64,000 nucleotides of DNA from Corynebacterium meitnerae (GTDB lineage Bacteria; Actinomycetota; Actinomycetes; Mycobacteriales; Mycobacteriaceae), in contig NZ_JAKMUS010000004.1 in the NCBI RefSeq assembly GCF_027570075.1, forward strand, positions 62,001-126,000. The letters are read 5' to 3'. The position numbers and the translations under genes are program-made. The notes beneath the pieces were generated by a model. The model saw only the letters and a program-made list of their open reading frames with translations. It was not told the origin of the DNA and made no database searches. This document shows positions 42,943-52,068 of the stretch, piece by piece. Position 1 is the first letter of the stretch. The number at the start of each line of letters is the position of its first letter.

Positions 42943-44943
42943 ATGGCGGATACTTCCGAAATTCTTGACTCGATTACCCCGAAGCAGACTGCCAAGGTCA
43001 ACAGCCTTAACGCAGCCATCTGGCAAACCGCCGATGATTACCTTCGCCTCATCGTTCCTGCTGAGAATTACGGCGACTACATCATTCCGTTTACGGTGCT
43101 GCGTCGCCTCGAAGGACGCTTGGCTGCCACGAAGCCGGGCGTGCTCGAGCTTGTCCGCCAAGAGAATGAGCGCGGAACCGACCCTACGATTGTCGGTCTC
43201 AAGATTGAGAACATGTTCAAGCTCCGCTTCTGGAACACGTCTGAGCTTTCACTGGAGCGTCTTGCTACCTCCGATGACGCACTTAATGAAGGGCTGAAAC
43301 AGTATCTCCGTACCTTCTCCGCGAACATCTTGGAGATCTGGGATGCGTTCGAGTTTGAAAAACTGGTCGACTTTTTGGACCGCAACAATCAGCTGTGGAA
43401 CATGGTCAACCACTTCGCGTCTATCGATATGTCTGATGAAGCGCTTCAGGATCAGACGATGGGCGATATTTTTGAGAACCTCATGTACCGCTCCTTCGCA
43501 CGTAAAGCGAAAGATGCCGGTGAGTTCTATACCCCGCGTGATGCGATTCGTCTGATGACGTCCATCCTGTTCACATCCGATGACGCCGAACTGGAAGAAG
43601 ACGGCATCATCCGTTCCGTTTACGATCCAACCGCTGGTACGTGCGGCATGCTCATCGCTGCCCGCGACGCGCTGCGTGCAATCAACCCCGGCATCGAGGT
43701 GATCATCGCCGGCCAGGAACTCAAAGAGTCTTCCTTCGCGATGGGTAAGTCTGACCTGCTCATGCAGGGCTTTAAGGACCCGGAGGTTCTAAAGTACGGC
43801 AACTCGTTGACCAATGACCAGTATGCGGATGACACCTTTGACTACATCATGGCGAACCCTCCGTACGGTTCTTCCTGGAAGTCGTTTCAGAAGGACGTGA
43901 AGGCGCTCCAGGAACAAGGGGACCCTCGTTTCGCCGAAGGCCTACCGGCAGTGAGTGACGGCCAGATGCTGTTCTTGATGCACATTGCACACAAACTTGC
44001 TCCCGCTGATGGTCCCACAAAGGGCGGCCGTGCTGCGGTGGTTACCAACGGCTCTCCGTTGTTTACCGGCGATGCCGAAAGCGGTCCGGATAGCATCCGC
44101 AAGTACCTCATTGGTGCGCAAGGTGGAACCGAAGTTCTGGATGCGATCATCGCGCTGCCGAATGACATGTTCTACAACACCGGCATTGCCACGTACATCT
44201 GGATCCTTGACCAGAACAAGGAGCCTCGCCGCCGCGACAAGATCCAGTTCATCGACGCGACTGACATCTGCGCTCCCATGCGCAAAAACATGGGGCAGAA
44301 GCGTTACGAGTTCACGGAAGACAATATCCGCGAAATCAACCAGCTCTACAAGAACTTCGAAGAAAACGAGCGCTCCATCATCGTCACCGCCGACGATCTG
44401 ACTTACCGCGACGTTCCCATGTTCAAGCTGGCGCACTACGCCGTCAGCGTCACCGACGAAACAGTCGCGGAAGCGATGAACCACAAATCCGCATTCCCGA
44501 AACATGAAGCAGTGATCCGCGCCATGCAGCGACGCGAATACAACGATCTCCCGAAAGCACTGAGAGCTGAGGCCAAGGAACACGGCGTGAAGATGGGCAC
44601 GCCGCTGCTCAAACACATCATGAAGTCCCTCGCCATCGAGGACGAGAACGCACCCGCCTCCTTCGACGAGAAAGGAAATCCTGTAGTAGACGCTTCGACA
44701 AAAGTTATCGAGCGCGTCCCATACCTCGAAGACGTCACCGAACACATGGAACGCGAAGTGCTCCCATTCGTCCCCGACATGCAGTGGGACGAATCCCTCG
44801 CCAAAGTAGGAACCGAACTCCCACTCACCCGACTGTTCTACAAACCAGAAGAGACCCGCTCTTTGGAAGAATTAGACGCAGATATTGCCGCTTCCTTGGA
44901 ACGCATCGCAGCACTGTTTGGGGAGGTGCGTTCAAATGACTAA
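42943..44943 (+). CDS. hsdM: Type I restriction-modification methyltransferase subunit
   Basis: The 666-residue protein has the N-terminal HsdM helical domain (residues 10-160), SAM motif I DPTAGTCGML near 228 and the N6-adenine catalytic motif NPPYGSS near 304. An unusually long C-terminal part of about 200 residues follows and reads RAMQRREYNDLPKAL and ITPKQTA-type helical sequence. The ATG at 42943 fits the family start (MADTSEILDSI); a longer frame to 42859 exists. It forms the M2S methylase with HsdS and M2SR2 with HsdR. The stop overlaps hsdS by eight bases. Confidence 0.92.
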   Translation: MADTSEILDSITPKQTAKVNSLNAAIWQTADDYLRLIVPAENYGDYIIPFTVLRRLEGRLAATKPGVLELVRQENERGTDPTIVGLKIENMFKLRFWNTSELSLERLATSDDALNEGLKQYLRTFSANILEIWDAFEFEKLVDFLDRNNQLWNMVNHFASIDMSDEALQDQTMGDIFENLMYRSFARKAKDAGEFYTPRDAIRLMTSILFTSDDAELEEDGIIRSVYDPTAGTCGMLIAARDALRAINPGIEVIIAGQELKESSFAMGKSDLLMQGFKDPEVLKYGNSLTNDQYADDTFDYIMANPPYGSSWKSFQKDVKALQEQGDPRFAEGLPAVSDGQMLFLMHIAHKLAPADGPTKGGRAAVVTNGSPLFTGDAESGPDSIRKYLIGAQGGTEVLDAIIALPNDMFYNTGIATYIWILDQNKEPRRRDKIQFIDATDICAPMRKNMGQKRYEFTEDNIREINQLYKNFEENERSIIVTADDLTYRDVPMFKLAHYAVSVTDETVAEAMNHKSAFPKHEAVIRAMQRREYNDLPKALRAEAKEHGVKMGTPLLKHIMKSLAIEDENAPASFDEKGNPVVDASTKVIERVPYLEDVTEHMEREVLPFVPDMQWDESLAKVGTELPLTRLFYKPEETRSLEELDADIAASLERIAALFGEVRSND

Positions 44944-46201
44944 TAGCCTTTTTCTCGTAAGTGACATATCTAACGGTCAGGAGTGGCGGAATGCAGGATT
45001 CACAAACACAGTACCTCTCTCACTGCTTGTGAATTTTCGCAATGAACCCAATCAGGACCTAGATGCTCAGTATCTTTCTCTGCTGAGAGAAAAGGGTGTG
45101 ATGAGATATGAGGACAAGGGCGCAGTAGGAAACAGAAAACCCGAAGACTTGACGCGAACTAAGAAAGTTTATGCAGGGGACATCATTGTCAACAGCATGA
45201 ATTTCTGGATTGGTAGCTACGGGATAAGTCCATTTGACGGGGTTGTTTCGACTGTTTATCACATCATTTCGCCCGATGAATCAAAGCTCAACACTAGATA
45301 CTTGAACTACTGGTTTGGTGTTCAGGAATTCCGCAACCAAGCTCAAAACATGGGAAACGGCATTCTCCCGCACAGGCGGAGCATTTCTGAAGACCGTTTC
45401 GGAGCAATTCGCATCCCTCTCCCTGAACTCGAAACCCAGCGTCGTATCGCTGATTATCTGGATAAGGAAATCAGCGAGATGGATGCGGTGATTGAAGAAT
45501 TTGACGGGCTAGTTGAAAACTTAAAAAACCGGAAAACGCAATTTCCCTCTAGCCTAATTCCCGGCATTCAGGATGCAATTGATCTGAGTCTTGGGGGCTC
45601 ATCTCGAGTTTGCCACTCTGAAGTATCACTCGTCCCGATACGGCTTCTAGGACGAAAAAATACCGTTAAGAACACTGGGATGCTATCGGAGAATCGTCTT
45701 TCCCTCTCCTACGGGAATATAGTGCGGAAACCGATAGAATCTAGCGAAGGACTGCGCCCAGATTCATACGAAACCTATCAAGTGGTGCAGCCAGGACAGA
45801 CAGTATTGCGGTTCACTGATCTTCAGAATGATCATAAGTCCCTGCGTTCTGGCTTAGTGCGAGAGAAAGGGATTGTGACCTCAGCCTATTTATCTTTCGT
45901 CCCTAAACATCCTGGACTCGACAGTTCCTTCTTTGCGTGGTGTATGAGAGCACTGGATAGCAAAAAGGTTTTCTACCGAATGGGGTCAGGCGTTAGACAA
46001 TCCCTGAATTGGGAGGAGTTCACGACTCTATTGATACCTCTCCCATCGCTTGACAAGCAGCGAGAAATCGCTAACAAACTCGACCAAGAAACCGCCAAGA
46101 TGGACGCACTCATCGAAGAATCCACACGACTCATCGAGAACCTCAAAGCGCGAAAGACTGCGCTGATCACTGAAGTCGTTACGGGGCGAAAAGAGGTCTA
46201 A
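44936..46201 (+). CDS. hsdS: Type I restriction-modification specificity subunit
   Basis: The 421-residue protein has two target-recognition domains, each followed by a conserved coiled-coil region. The first ends LPELETQRRIADYLDKEISE (about 160-180) and the second LPSLDKQREIANKLDQETAK (about 375-395), both leading into paired helices LVENLKNRKTQF and LIENLKARKTAL. The two helices set the spacing of a bipartite recognition site. Base composition of the recognition domains is clearly AT-richer than hsdM or hsdR, as expected for segments exchanged by recombination. Confidence 0.92.
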   Translation: MTNSLFLVSDISNGQEWRNAGFTNTVPLSLLVNFRNEPNQDLDAQYLSLLREKGVMRYEDKGAVGNRKPEDLTRTKKVYAGDIIVNSMNFWIGSYGISPFDGVVSTVYHIISPDESKLNTRYLNYWFGVQEFRNQAQNMGNGILPHRRSISEDRFGAIRIPLPELETQRRIADYLDKEISEMDAVIEEFDGLVENLKNRKTQFPSSLIPGIQDAIDLSLGGSSRVCHSEVSLVPIRLLGRKNTVKNTGMLSENRLSLSYGNIVRKPIESSEGLRPDSYETYQVVQPGQTVLRFTDLQNDHKSLRSGLVREKGIVTSAYLSFVPKHPGLDSSFFAWCMRALDSKKVFYRMGSGVRQSLNWEEFTTLLIPLPSLDKQREIANKLDQETAKMDALIEESTRLIENLKARKTALITEVVTGRKEV

Positions 46202-46203
46202 TC

Positions 46204-49200
46204 ATGGTGAACCCAATTCTTGAAGAAGCGATGGAACTGACCATCTGCCGTTCTCTCAACAGCCAAGGCTGGATTTGGAACAAGGGTGCCAACGACAAGG
46301 GCTTTGACCCCGAACTCGGGCTGTTCCCTGAAGACGTACTCCACTGGCTGAAGACTCAGTATCCGGAGCAATACGAGCGGGCGATTCCTGAGACTGCGAA
46401 CGAAACAGAGCGAAAGTCTCGTGAGTACCGGCTGTTAAAGCGTCTGACTAAGGAGCTCGACCACACGCCAATTCTTGATGGCATCACCAAGAAGGTCAAC
46501 GGCGGACTTCTGGGCACGCTTCGAGATGGGTTCTCGTTCACGCAGACAGACCTCGGCACCGTGAACTTCCCGGACATGGCGGGCTTCTACCCGTATGACC
46601 CGGCGAAGACGGATGTGATCGACAAGGCGAAAGAAAACCGCCTACGCGTGCTGCAGCAAGTCCACTTTGAAAAAGGTGGCTTAGGTGAGATTGATCTTGT
46701 GCTGCTGGTCAACGGCATTCCCGTCATCACGATGGAACTCAAAACTGACAACACGCAGTCGATTGACGATGCCGTCAAGCAGTACAAGGACGACCGTAAG
46801 CCGAACAGCTCGAAGCGTCCGCTACTTAATCCCGGCCGCTGTCTCGTCCACTTCGCAGTGTCTTCTCGTGAAGTCATGATGACCACGGAACTCAACGGTG
46901 CCGATACTGTCTTCCTCCCGTTCAACCAGGGAACCGAGGAAGGCCGCGCTGGCAACCCCGACAACCCCAACGGGTACAACGTTTCCTACCTGTGGGAGTG
47001 GGTGTGCTCGCCAGACCTGCTCTTGCGCATCCTGAAGGATTACGCACTGTGGGAGCCGTCCACGAAGGGCAACGAGGGTCGTCTGATCTTCCCGCGCTTC
47101 CACCAGTTGCGCTCTGTTGAACGTGTCACCAGCGATGTCGCCACCAACGGCACCGGCAGGCGCTATTTGATCCAGCACTCTGCGGGATCCGGCAAGACGA
47201 AAACAATCGCGTGGTTGGCGCACCACGCCAACAAGATGATCCACGAAGACGGGACGAAACTTTTCGATTGCGTAATCGTCGTTACGGATCGCACCGTGCT
47301 GGATAGGAACGTCGCGGATGGACTTTCGCTGCTTCAGGCCTCTGAAGGCATGGTCATCAACATCACCAACGATGACACGTCCAAGTCCGAGAAACTGAAC
47401 CACTACCTCACCCAGGGCAAGCGCATTCTGTCCTGTACGCTGCAGACCTTCCCAGCACTGGCGCGGACCATTGATCGTTCCTCGAATCTTCGTAACCGTC
47501 GTTGGCTGGTCATCATCGATGAAGCGCACTCCTCGCAGCACGGCAAGACTTCTCGCACGTTGCTGGAGACGCTTTCAGATACACCTGATGAGCTTGCAGA
47601 GGCTGCGTCGCGGGCAGCTGCGGATCTAGAAACAGATGAAGATGCTCTGGAAGAAAGCATGTCCACTCCTCTTGGGTCGGCAAAACTCACCCGCGCAGAG
47701 AAGGATCATCTCCAGCAGCAGCGAGATTCGGCTGTCGCACGTTCGTCCAACGTCACCGTCGTTGCGCTGACGGCTACTCCGAAAGCTAAGACGTTGGCCG
47801 TGTTTGGGGAGCCATCCCCGGACAACCCGGACAAGCGTGTGGCGTTTGATCTGTACTCGATGGCGCAGGCTATCGATGAGAACTTCATCCTGGACGTGCT
47901 CCAGAACTACATCTCGCTTTCGCTCTACGCCAAGATTGAAGACCGTCTTGGACGTGAGGATGAGGTCGTTCTTGGCGAAGCGAAGTCAGCACTAAAGCAC
48001 TTCGTCCGCTCGCATGAAAAGACGATCCATTCCAAGGCGCAGGTTGTAGTAGAGCACTTCGACAACAACGTCCGCCACCTGCTTGGCTCCGCAGCGAAGG
48101 CAATGGTGGTCTGCGATGACCGCATGGCTGCTTACACCTGGTTTAGAGCGGTCCAAGATGTCATCAAATCCAACCAGAAGTACCAGGGGTTAGAAGCTCT
48201 CGTCGCGTTCTCTGGCTCACTGAATGTGTCCAAGGATGAGGACGTAGAGGAGATCGTCACCGAATCCTCCCTCAACAACGAGAACGCCCCTGAAGGCAAA
48301 CGCCGAATGGACACCATGAAGATGTTCGACGGTGCTTCATACAAGTTCCTAATCGTGGCAAACAAGTATCAGACCGGATTTGATGAACCACGCTTGTCTG
48401 CCATGTACGTGGATAAACCGCTCGCCGGCGTCATGGCGGTGCAGACATTGTCGCGCCTCAACAGAACGATGCCGTCGAAGAACAAGACAAAGACGTTCGT
48501 GGTCGATTTCGTGAACGCCCCCGAAACGATCTTGGAATCGTTCCAGCCGTACTACTCTCAGGCTTCCATTGACACCGATGTTGATCCGGACATCCTGGCG
48601 GATCTAGCTCGTGTGCTGGATGCATCCCAGTTTTACTCCCCGGAAGAAATGGAAGAGCTCGCCAACGTTTTGATGGATCCTGACCTCGATGTGAAGAAGA
48701 AGGACTCCCTGATTCGCATTGGAATTGATCCGATTGTCACTCGGTGGAGTGACGTCTATCTCGGCGCACTCGCATCCGGAGATAAAGAGAACGAAGCAGT
48801 GGCAACGGACTTCCGGGCCAACCTGGAAAAGTATATTCACGCCTGGGATTTCTTGAGTCAGTTCATCGATTTCCAAGATGTGCGATTGCACAAGCGCGCA
48901 ATCTTCGCTGATCTGCTTCTTCGCAACCTCAAACTGGGCAAGAAAGCACGAAACGAGGATTACATCACCGGTGTGGATGTGGTGAAGACCGCCGTCACGG
49001 GTGATGTTGAGAAGGGCCAAAAACTTGAGCTGAGTATTGAGGACTCTCAAGCCCCGCTTCCTGTACCTGGCTTCGACGGTCGCATGTCCACGGGCGGGGC
49101 AGGGGATCCGCTGCAGGGCGCCTTCCGTGAGGCGGTTCAACAAGTCAATGACCTGTTCTCTGCTGCGGGGATTGACATGTCGAATTCTGCGAACACCCGC

Positions 49201-49728
49201 ATGGTTCACGCCGTGTGGGAGGCGCTGGCTAATGATGACGAAGTGGAGAAGCTGGCAACCAAGAACCCTCAAGAAGCGTTGGCCAGGTCCCCGAAGTTGC
49301 GTAACAAGGTGCTCTCCGCGCTCGTTGGTGCCGGTGCAGAACAGGAGCAGTTCACCAACTTCATCCTCGGTGGTGAAGATGCGCTGAGCGTTCTCACTGC
49401 CGCGATGGCCCGCCTTGCAGTTGCTGCGATGGAAGACAAAGCCCGCGGCATTGCGCTGCCAGATAACGCCCTTGCAGGTGACGAGATGGGCATCGCGGAG
49501 ACATCACCGGTTGAGGAACGCATCCACGATCTACTTGATGTGCTTCGCATGCACGCTGGCAACAGTCCTGTGGAAGAGCACTTGGCCCAGGCGTTGGACG
49601 ATGCGCTTGCAACCCGTGGTACGTCCAACGTCTTCGAGGTGGTTCGGAAGCAGTTTGTGGAGCATTCGCTCCCAGTGGATGGCGAGTTGTACCAAGGAGT
49701 AGTCATGTACGCGGTCGAGCGTTACTAG
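46204..49728 (+). CDS. hsdR: Type I restriction endonuclease subunit
   Basis: The 1174-residue protein has the PD-(D/E)XK nuclease near the N-terminus (GEIDLVLLVNGIPVITMELK, residues 160-180). The helicase motor follows with Walker A SAGSGKTKT near 326 and motif II IIDEAHSSQ near 437; motif III VALTATPK is near 523 and motif VI-like QTLSRLNR near 750. The C-terminal 400 residues bind the methylase. The gene is full-length, starts 2 bp after hsdS and completes an apparently functional system. Confidence 0.93.
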   Translation: MVNPILEEAMELTICRSLNSQGWIWNKGANDKGFDPELGLFPEDVLHWLKTQYPEQYERAIPETANETERKSREYRLLKRLTKELDHTPILDGITKKVNGGLLGTLRDGFSFTQTDLGTVNFPDMAGFYPYDPAKTDVIDKAKENRLRVLQQVHFEKGGLGEIDLVLLVNGIPVITMELKTDNTQSIDDAVKQYKDDRKPNSSKRPLLNPGRCLVHFAVSSREVMMTTELNGADTVFLPFNQGTEEGRAGNPDNPNGYNVSYLWEWVCSPDLLLRILKDYALWEPSTKGNEGRLIFPRFHQLRSVERVTSDVATNGTGRRYLIQHSAGSGKTKTIAWLAHHANKMIHEDGTKLFDCVIVVTDRTVLDRNVADGLSLLQASEGMVINITNDDTSKSEKLNHYLTQGKRILSCTLQTFPALARTIDRSSNLRNRRWLVIIDEAHSSQHGKTSRTLLETLSDTPDELAEAASRAAADLETDEDALEESMSTPLGSAKLTRAEKDHLQQQRDSAVARSSNVTVVALTATPKAKTLAVFGEPSPDNPDKRVAFDLYSMAQAIDENFILDVLQNYISLSLYAKIEDRLGREDEVVLGEAKSALKHFVRSHEKTIHSKAQVVVEHFDNNVRHLLGSAAKAMVVCDDRMAAYTWFRAVQDVIKSNQKYQGLEALVAFSGSLNVSKDEDVEEIVTESSLNNENAPEGKRRMDTMKMFDGASYKFLIVANKYQTGFDEPRLSAMYVDKPLAGVMAVQTLSRLNRTMPSKNKTKTFVVDFVNAPETILESFQPYYSQASIDTDVDPDILADLARVLDASQFYSPEEMEELANVLMDPDLDVKKKDSLIRIGIDPIVTRWSDVYLGALASGDKENEAVATDFRANLEKYIHAWDFLSQFIDFQDVRLHKRAIFADLLLRNLKLGKKARNEDYITGVDVVKTAVTGDVEKGQKLELSIEDSQAPLPVPGFDGRMSTGGAGDPLQGAFREAVQQVNDLFSAAGIDMSNSANTRMVHAVWEALANDDEVEKLATKNPQEALARSPKLRNKVLSALVGAGAEQEQFTNFILGGEDALSVLTAAMARLAVAAMEDKARGIALPDNALAGDEMGIAETSPVEERIHDLLDVLRMHAGNSPVEEHLAQALDDALATRGTSNVFEVVRKQFVEHSLPVDGELYQGVVMYAVERY

Positions 49729-49814
49729 GGGACAGGAAGCATCGGGACAGCTTGCTCCCGTCCTCTACAGTGAACTGTAAACGCTTGAAACCTAGGGAAG
49801 GTTTGGTACGGACT

Positions 49815-49979
49815 ATGGCGATGTTTCGCTCCACGATGCGCGGGATGGACAAGATTTCCTTCAATCATTCGAGCGACGTCGATAAGGCTCTCGCGGAGGC
49901 TCGGCGCCGTACGCAGACCCGGCAGTCCCGAGCATTCAATCGGGTTGGAGGCAACATCCGCCGCCGCATCAACCAGTAA
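49815..49979 (+). CDS. Small basic hypothetical protein
   Basis: A 54-residue frame starts MAMFRSTMRGMDKISFNHSS and ends with a strongly basic tail (AEARRRTQTRQSRAFNRVGG). It follows hsdR by about 85 bp on the same strand and ends 19 bp before the convergent reductase gene. The ribosome site is weak. It could be a real small protein of the restriction operon or a chance frame. Confidence 0.4.
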   Translation: MAMFRSTMRGMDKISFNHSSDVDKALAEARRRTQTRQSRAFNRVGGNIRRRINQ

Positions 49980-49997
49980 TCCCAGGGGGATTGGCGC

Positions 49998-51074
49998 CTA
50001 CCCCAGCCCAAACAGCTCCCGCTGGAAGTCCGTGGGGTTCTTCAGCTGTTCGGACTCGGGCAGTGGGCCGGGCAGGGTAGTGCCCTCGGCAAACGGTGAG
50101 CCAGGCAGGTGGTCGCGGCCGTGGGGTTGGGCGAGGCCGGAAAGGTCGGGGCCGGCGGGGACGATCTGGGTGGGGTTCACTTCGCGGTGGACGATGTAGT
50201 AGTGCTGTTTGATCTCCGTGAAGTCGGTGGTGTCGCCGAAGCCGGGGGTCTGGAACAGCTCGCGGAGGTAGCCGTAGACGTTGGGCATTTCGGTGATCTT
50301 GTTCCGGTTCGTTTTGAAGTGGCCGTGGTAGACGGCGTCAAAGCGGATGAGGGTGGTGTAGGCGCGGATGTCGGTCTCCGTGATGTGTTCACCCATGATG
50401 AAGCGGCGGTTGGTTAGGCGGTCTTCGAGCCAGTCGAGGACCTCAAACACGTCGGCATAGGCTTCTTCGTAGGCGTCCTGGGAGGCAGAGAACCCGGCGC
50501 GGTACACGCCGTTGTTGAACTTGCGGAAGAGGAAATCATTGATCGCCTCCGTCTCTTCGCGTTGGTCTTCCGGTGGCAGCAGGTTCGGCGCACCGGGGCG
50601 CTGGTAGGCGGTCCACTCGGTTTGGAAGTCGCGGACGATGGAGTTGTAATCGTTCGTCACCACCTTGCCGGTTGCTTCCTCCACGATGGCCGGCACGGTG
50701 ATGCCGCGCGGGTAATCCGGGAAGCGCGCGAAGTACGCATCCTGCAGGCGGGGGATCTGCAACACGGGGTCCACACCGCCCGGATCCAAGTCGAAAGTCC
50801 AGGAGCGCTTGTCGTGGGTCGGGCCTGCCAGGCCCAAGGAGATCACATCTTCCAGCCCCATCAAGCGCCGAACGATGACAGCGCGGTGCGCCCACGGGCA
50901 GGCACGCGCCGCGATGAGGCGGTAGCGGTGCGGTTGCACGGGCCAAAGCGAGCCTTCGCCGCTTGTCGACGCAACAATGCGGTCCCCGATATAGTTCGTA
51001 TCCCGCTTGAACTCGCCATCCGTTGAAGCATTCTGGGCATCGCCGGCCCAATCCTTCTGTGCGTCCGCAGTCAT
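49998..51074 (-). CDS. Glutathionyl/mycothiolyl-hydroquinone reductase-like (Xi-class GST family)
   Basis: The 358-residue protein carries the Xi-class signature RACPWAHR with the catalytic Cys59, the substrate-loop pattern DPVLQIPRLQDAYF, a TVPAIVEE thioredoxin-fold cis-proline and a C-terminal GST helical domain with MGEHITETDIRAYTTLIRFD. The ATG at 51074 has an excellent AAGGGAGGA five bases upstream. The family reduces S-thiolated hydroquinones. In a mycothiol-producing actinobacterium the natural thiol is probably not glutathione, which is inference. Confidence 0.88.
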   Translation of the reverse strand: MTADAQKDWAGDAQNASTDGEFKRDTNYIGDRIVASTSGEGSLWPVQPHRYRLIAARACPWAHRAVIVRRLMGLEDVISLGLAGPTHDKRSWTFDLDPGGVDPVLQIPRLQDAYFARFPDYPRGITVPAIVEEATGKVVTNDYNSIVRDFQTEWTAYQRPGAPNLLPPEDQREETEAINDFLFRKFNNGVYRAGFSASQDAYEEAYADVFEVLDWLEDRLTNRRFIMGEHITETDIRAYTTLIRFDAVYHGHFKTNRNKITEMPNVYGYLRELFQTPGFGDTTDFTEIKQHYYIVHREVNPTQIVPAGPDLSGLAQPHGRDHLPGSPFAEGTTLPGPLPESEQLKNPTDFQRELFGLG

Positions 51075-51131
51075 CGTGTCCTCCCTTGTCACCCGAAAAG
51101 TTTATGACACGTCAACTATACAGGCTTGGTG

Positions 51132-52008
51132 CTACGTCCGGCTTCCTTCCCAAGCGCCAAAGCGCACCGCGCAGACACCCCAGTGGAGGAGCAAGAACAC
51201 GAGGAGCGCCAAGGAAAGTGTGTGCCAGCCTTCGTCCCAAGCACCCAAGCACATGGTGCCCACGGGGAAGGTAGAGCCCCACCAACCAGGGCCGTAGGGC
51301 GCCCATTGGAGGACGGCTTCGTAGAAGCAGTACATGGCGTAGAGGACACACGGCACGCCGAGGGTGAACATGATGAGGCCGTACAGGTGGGCGTCGAAAA
51401 GCAATGTCGATGCTGCCGTCGACTGGCCGACAACACCGAGGGGAATCCACGCTGTACCCGCGGCGGCGCCACGTGGGCGCGTGCGGGACCAGTAGCAGTA
51501 GAAGGAAGAGCGGGATCGCGGTGAAGAACGTGAGGAAGAAGCACAGCTCACCCGCGTAGTGATAAAACTCGCCGTGATGGGTGGCCAGCTGCCCGGCGGA
51601 TGTCGCGGCGACCATCGGGGACACGAGCGCCAAGCCCCACGGGAACGCAGGCTCGGTGTAGTGCGCGGACTGCTTCCACAAACCCCAGAGTTGCCACAAG
51701 CACACGATGATGGCTAGTGGCGCACCGACCCACCAGCTGATCAGCTGGAACGCATCGTTTCCCGTGAGTGCCGTCCACGCCGAGCCGCACGCGAGCAGGC
51801 CCATCGTGTACATGCCCCACGCCGCCATGTTCTGGTGCCGGGGCGTCTCATTGCGCACGCCAACCGTGAACACGATGAGGAGTCCCGCCGCAATCAGCGC
51901 AAAAACGAGCTGGGCTACATGAAATCCATGTAACCCAGTCAAACTCGACGCAATCGAGGTTCCCATTAAAGCGCCGGCCCAAGCGGGACCGAACTTTGGC
52001 AACGTCAT
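51132..52008 (-). pseudogene. TDT-type membrane protein, frameshifted copy
   Basis: From MTLPKFGPAWAG at 52008 the sequence follows the intact copy (19038-19922) almost base for base through FFTAIPLFL. A one-base insertion near 51505 (CTTCCTTCTACTG in place of CTGTTCCTCTACTG, minus strand) then shifts the frame. The correct continuation is open in another frame, ending CAVRFGAWEGSRT at 51132. The ends of the two copies differ by a few residues. It is broken while its twin is intact, the reverse of the sigK and dipZ genes. Confidence 0.88.
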
Positions 52009-52068
52009 AGCACTAACGCTAGGCCTGCCACCTCGTTAAATCCACTTTGGGTCGGGGCTTTGTGGTTT

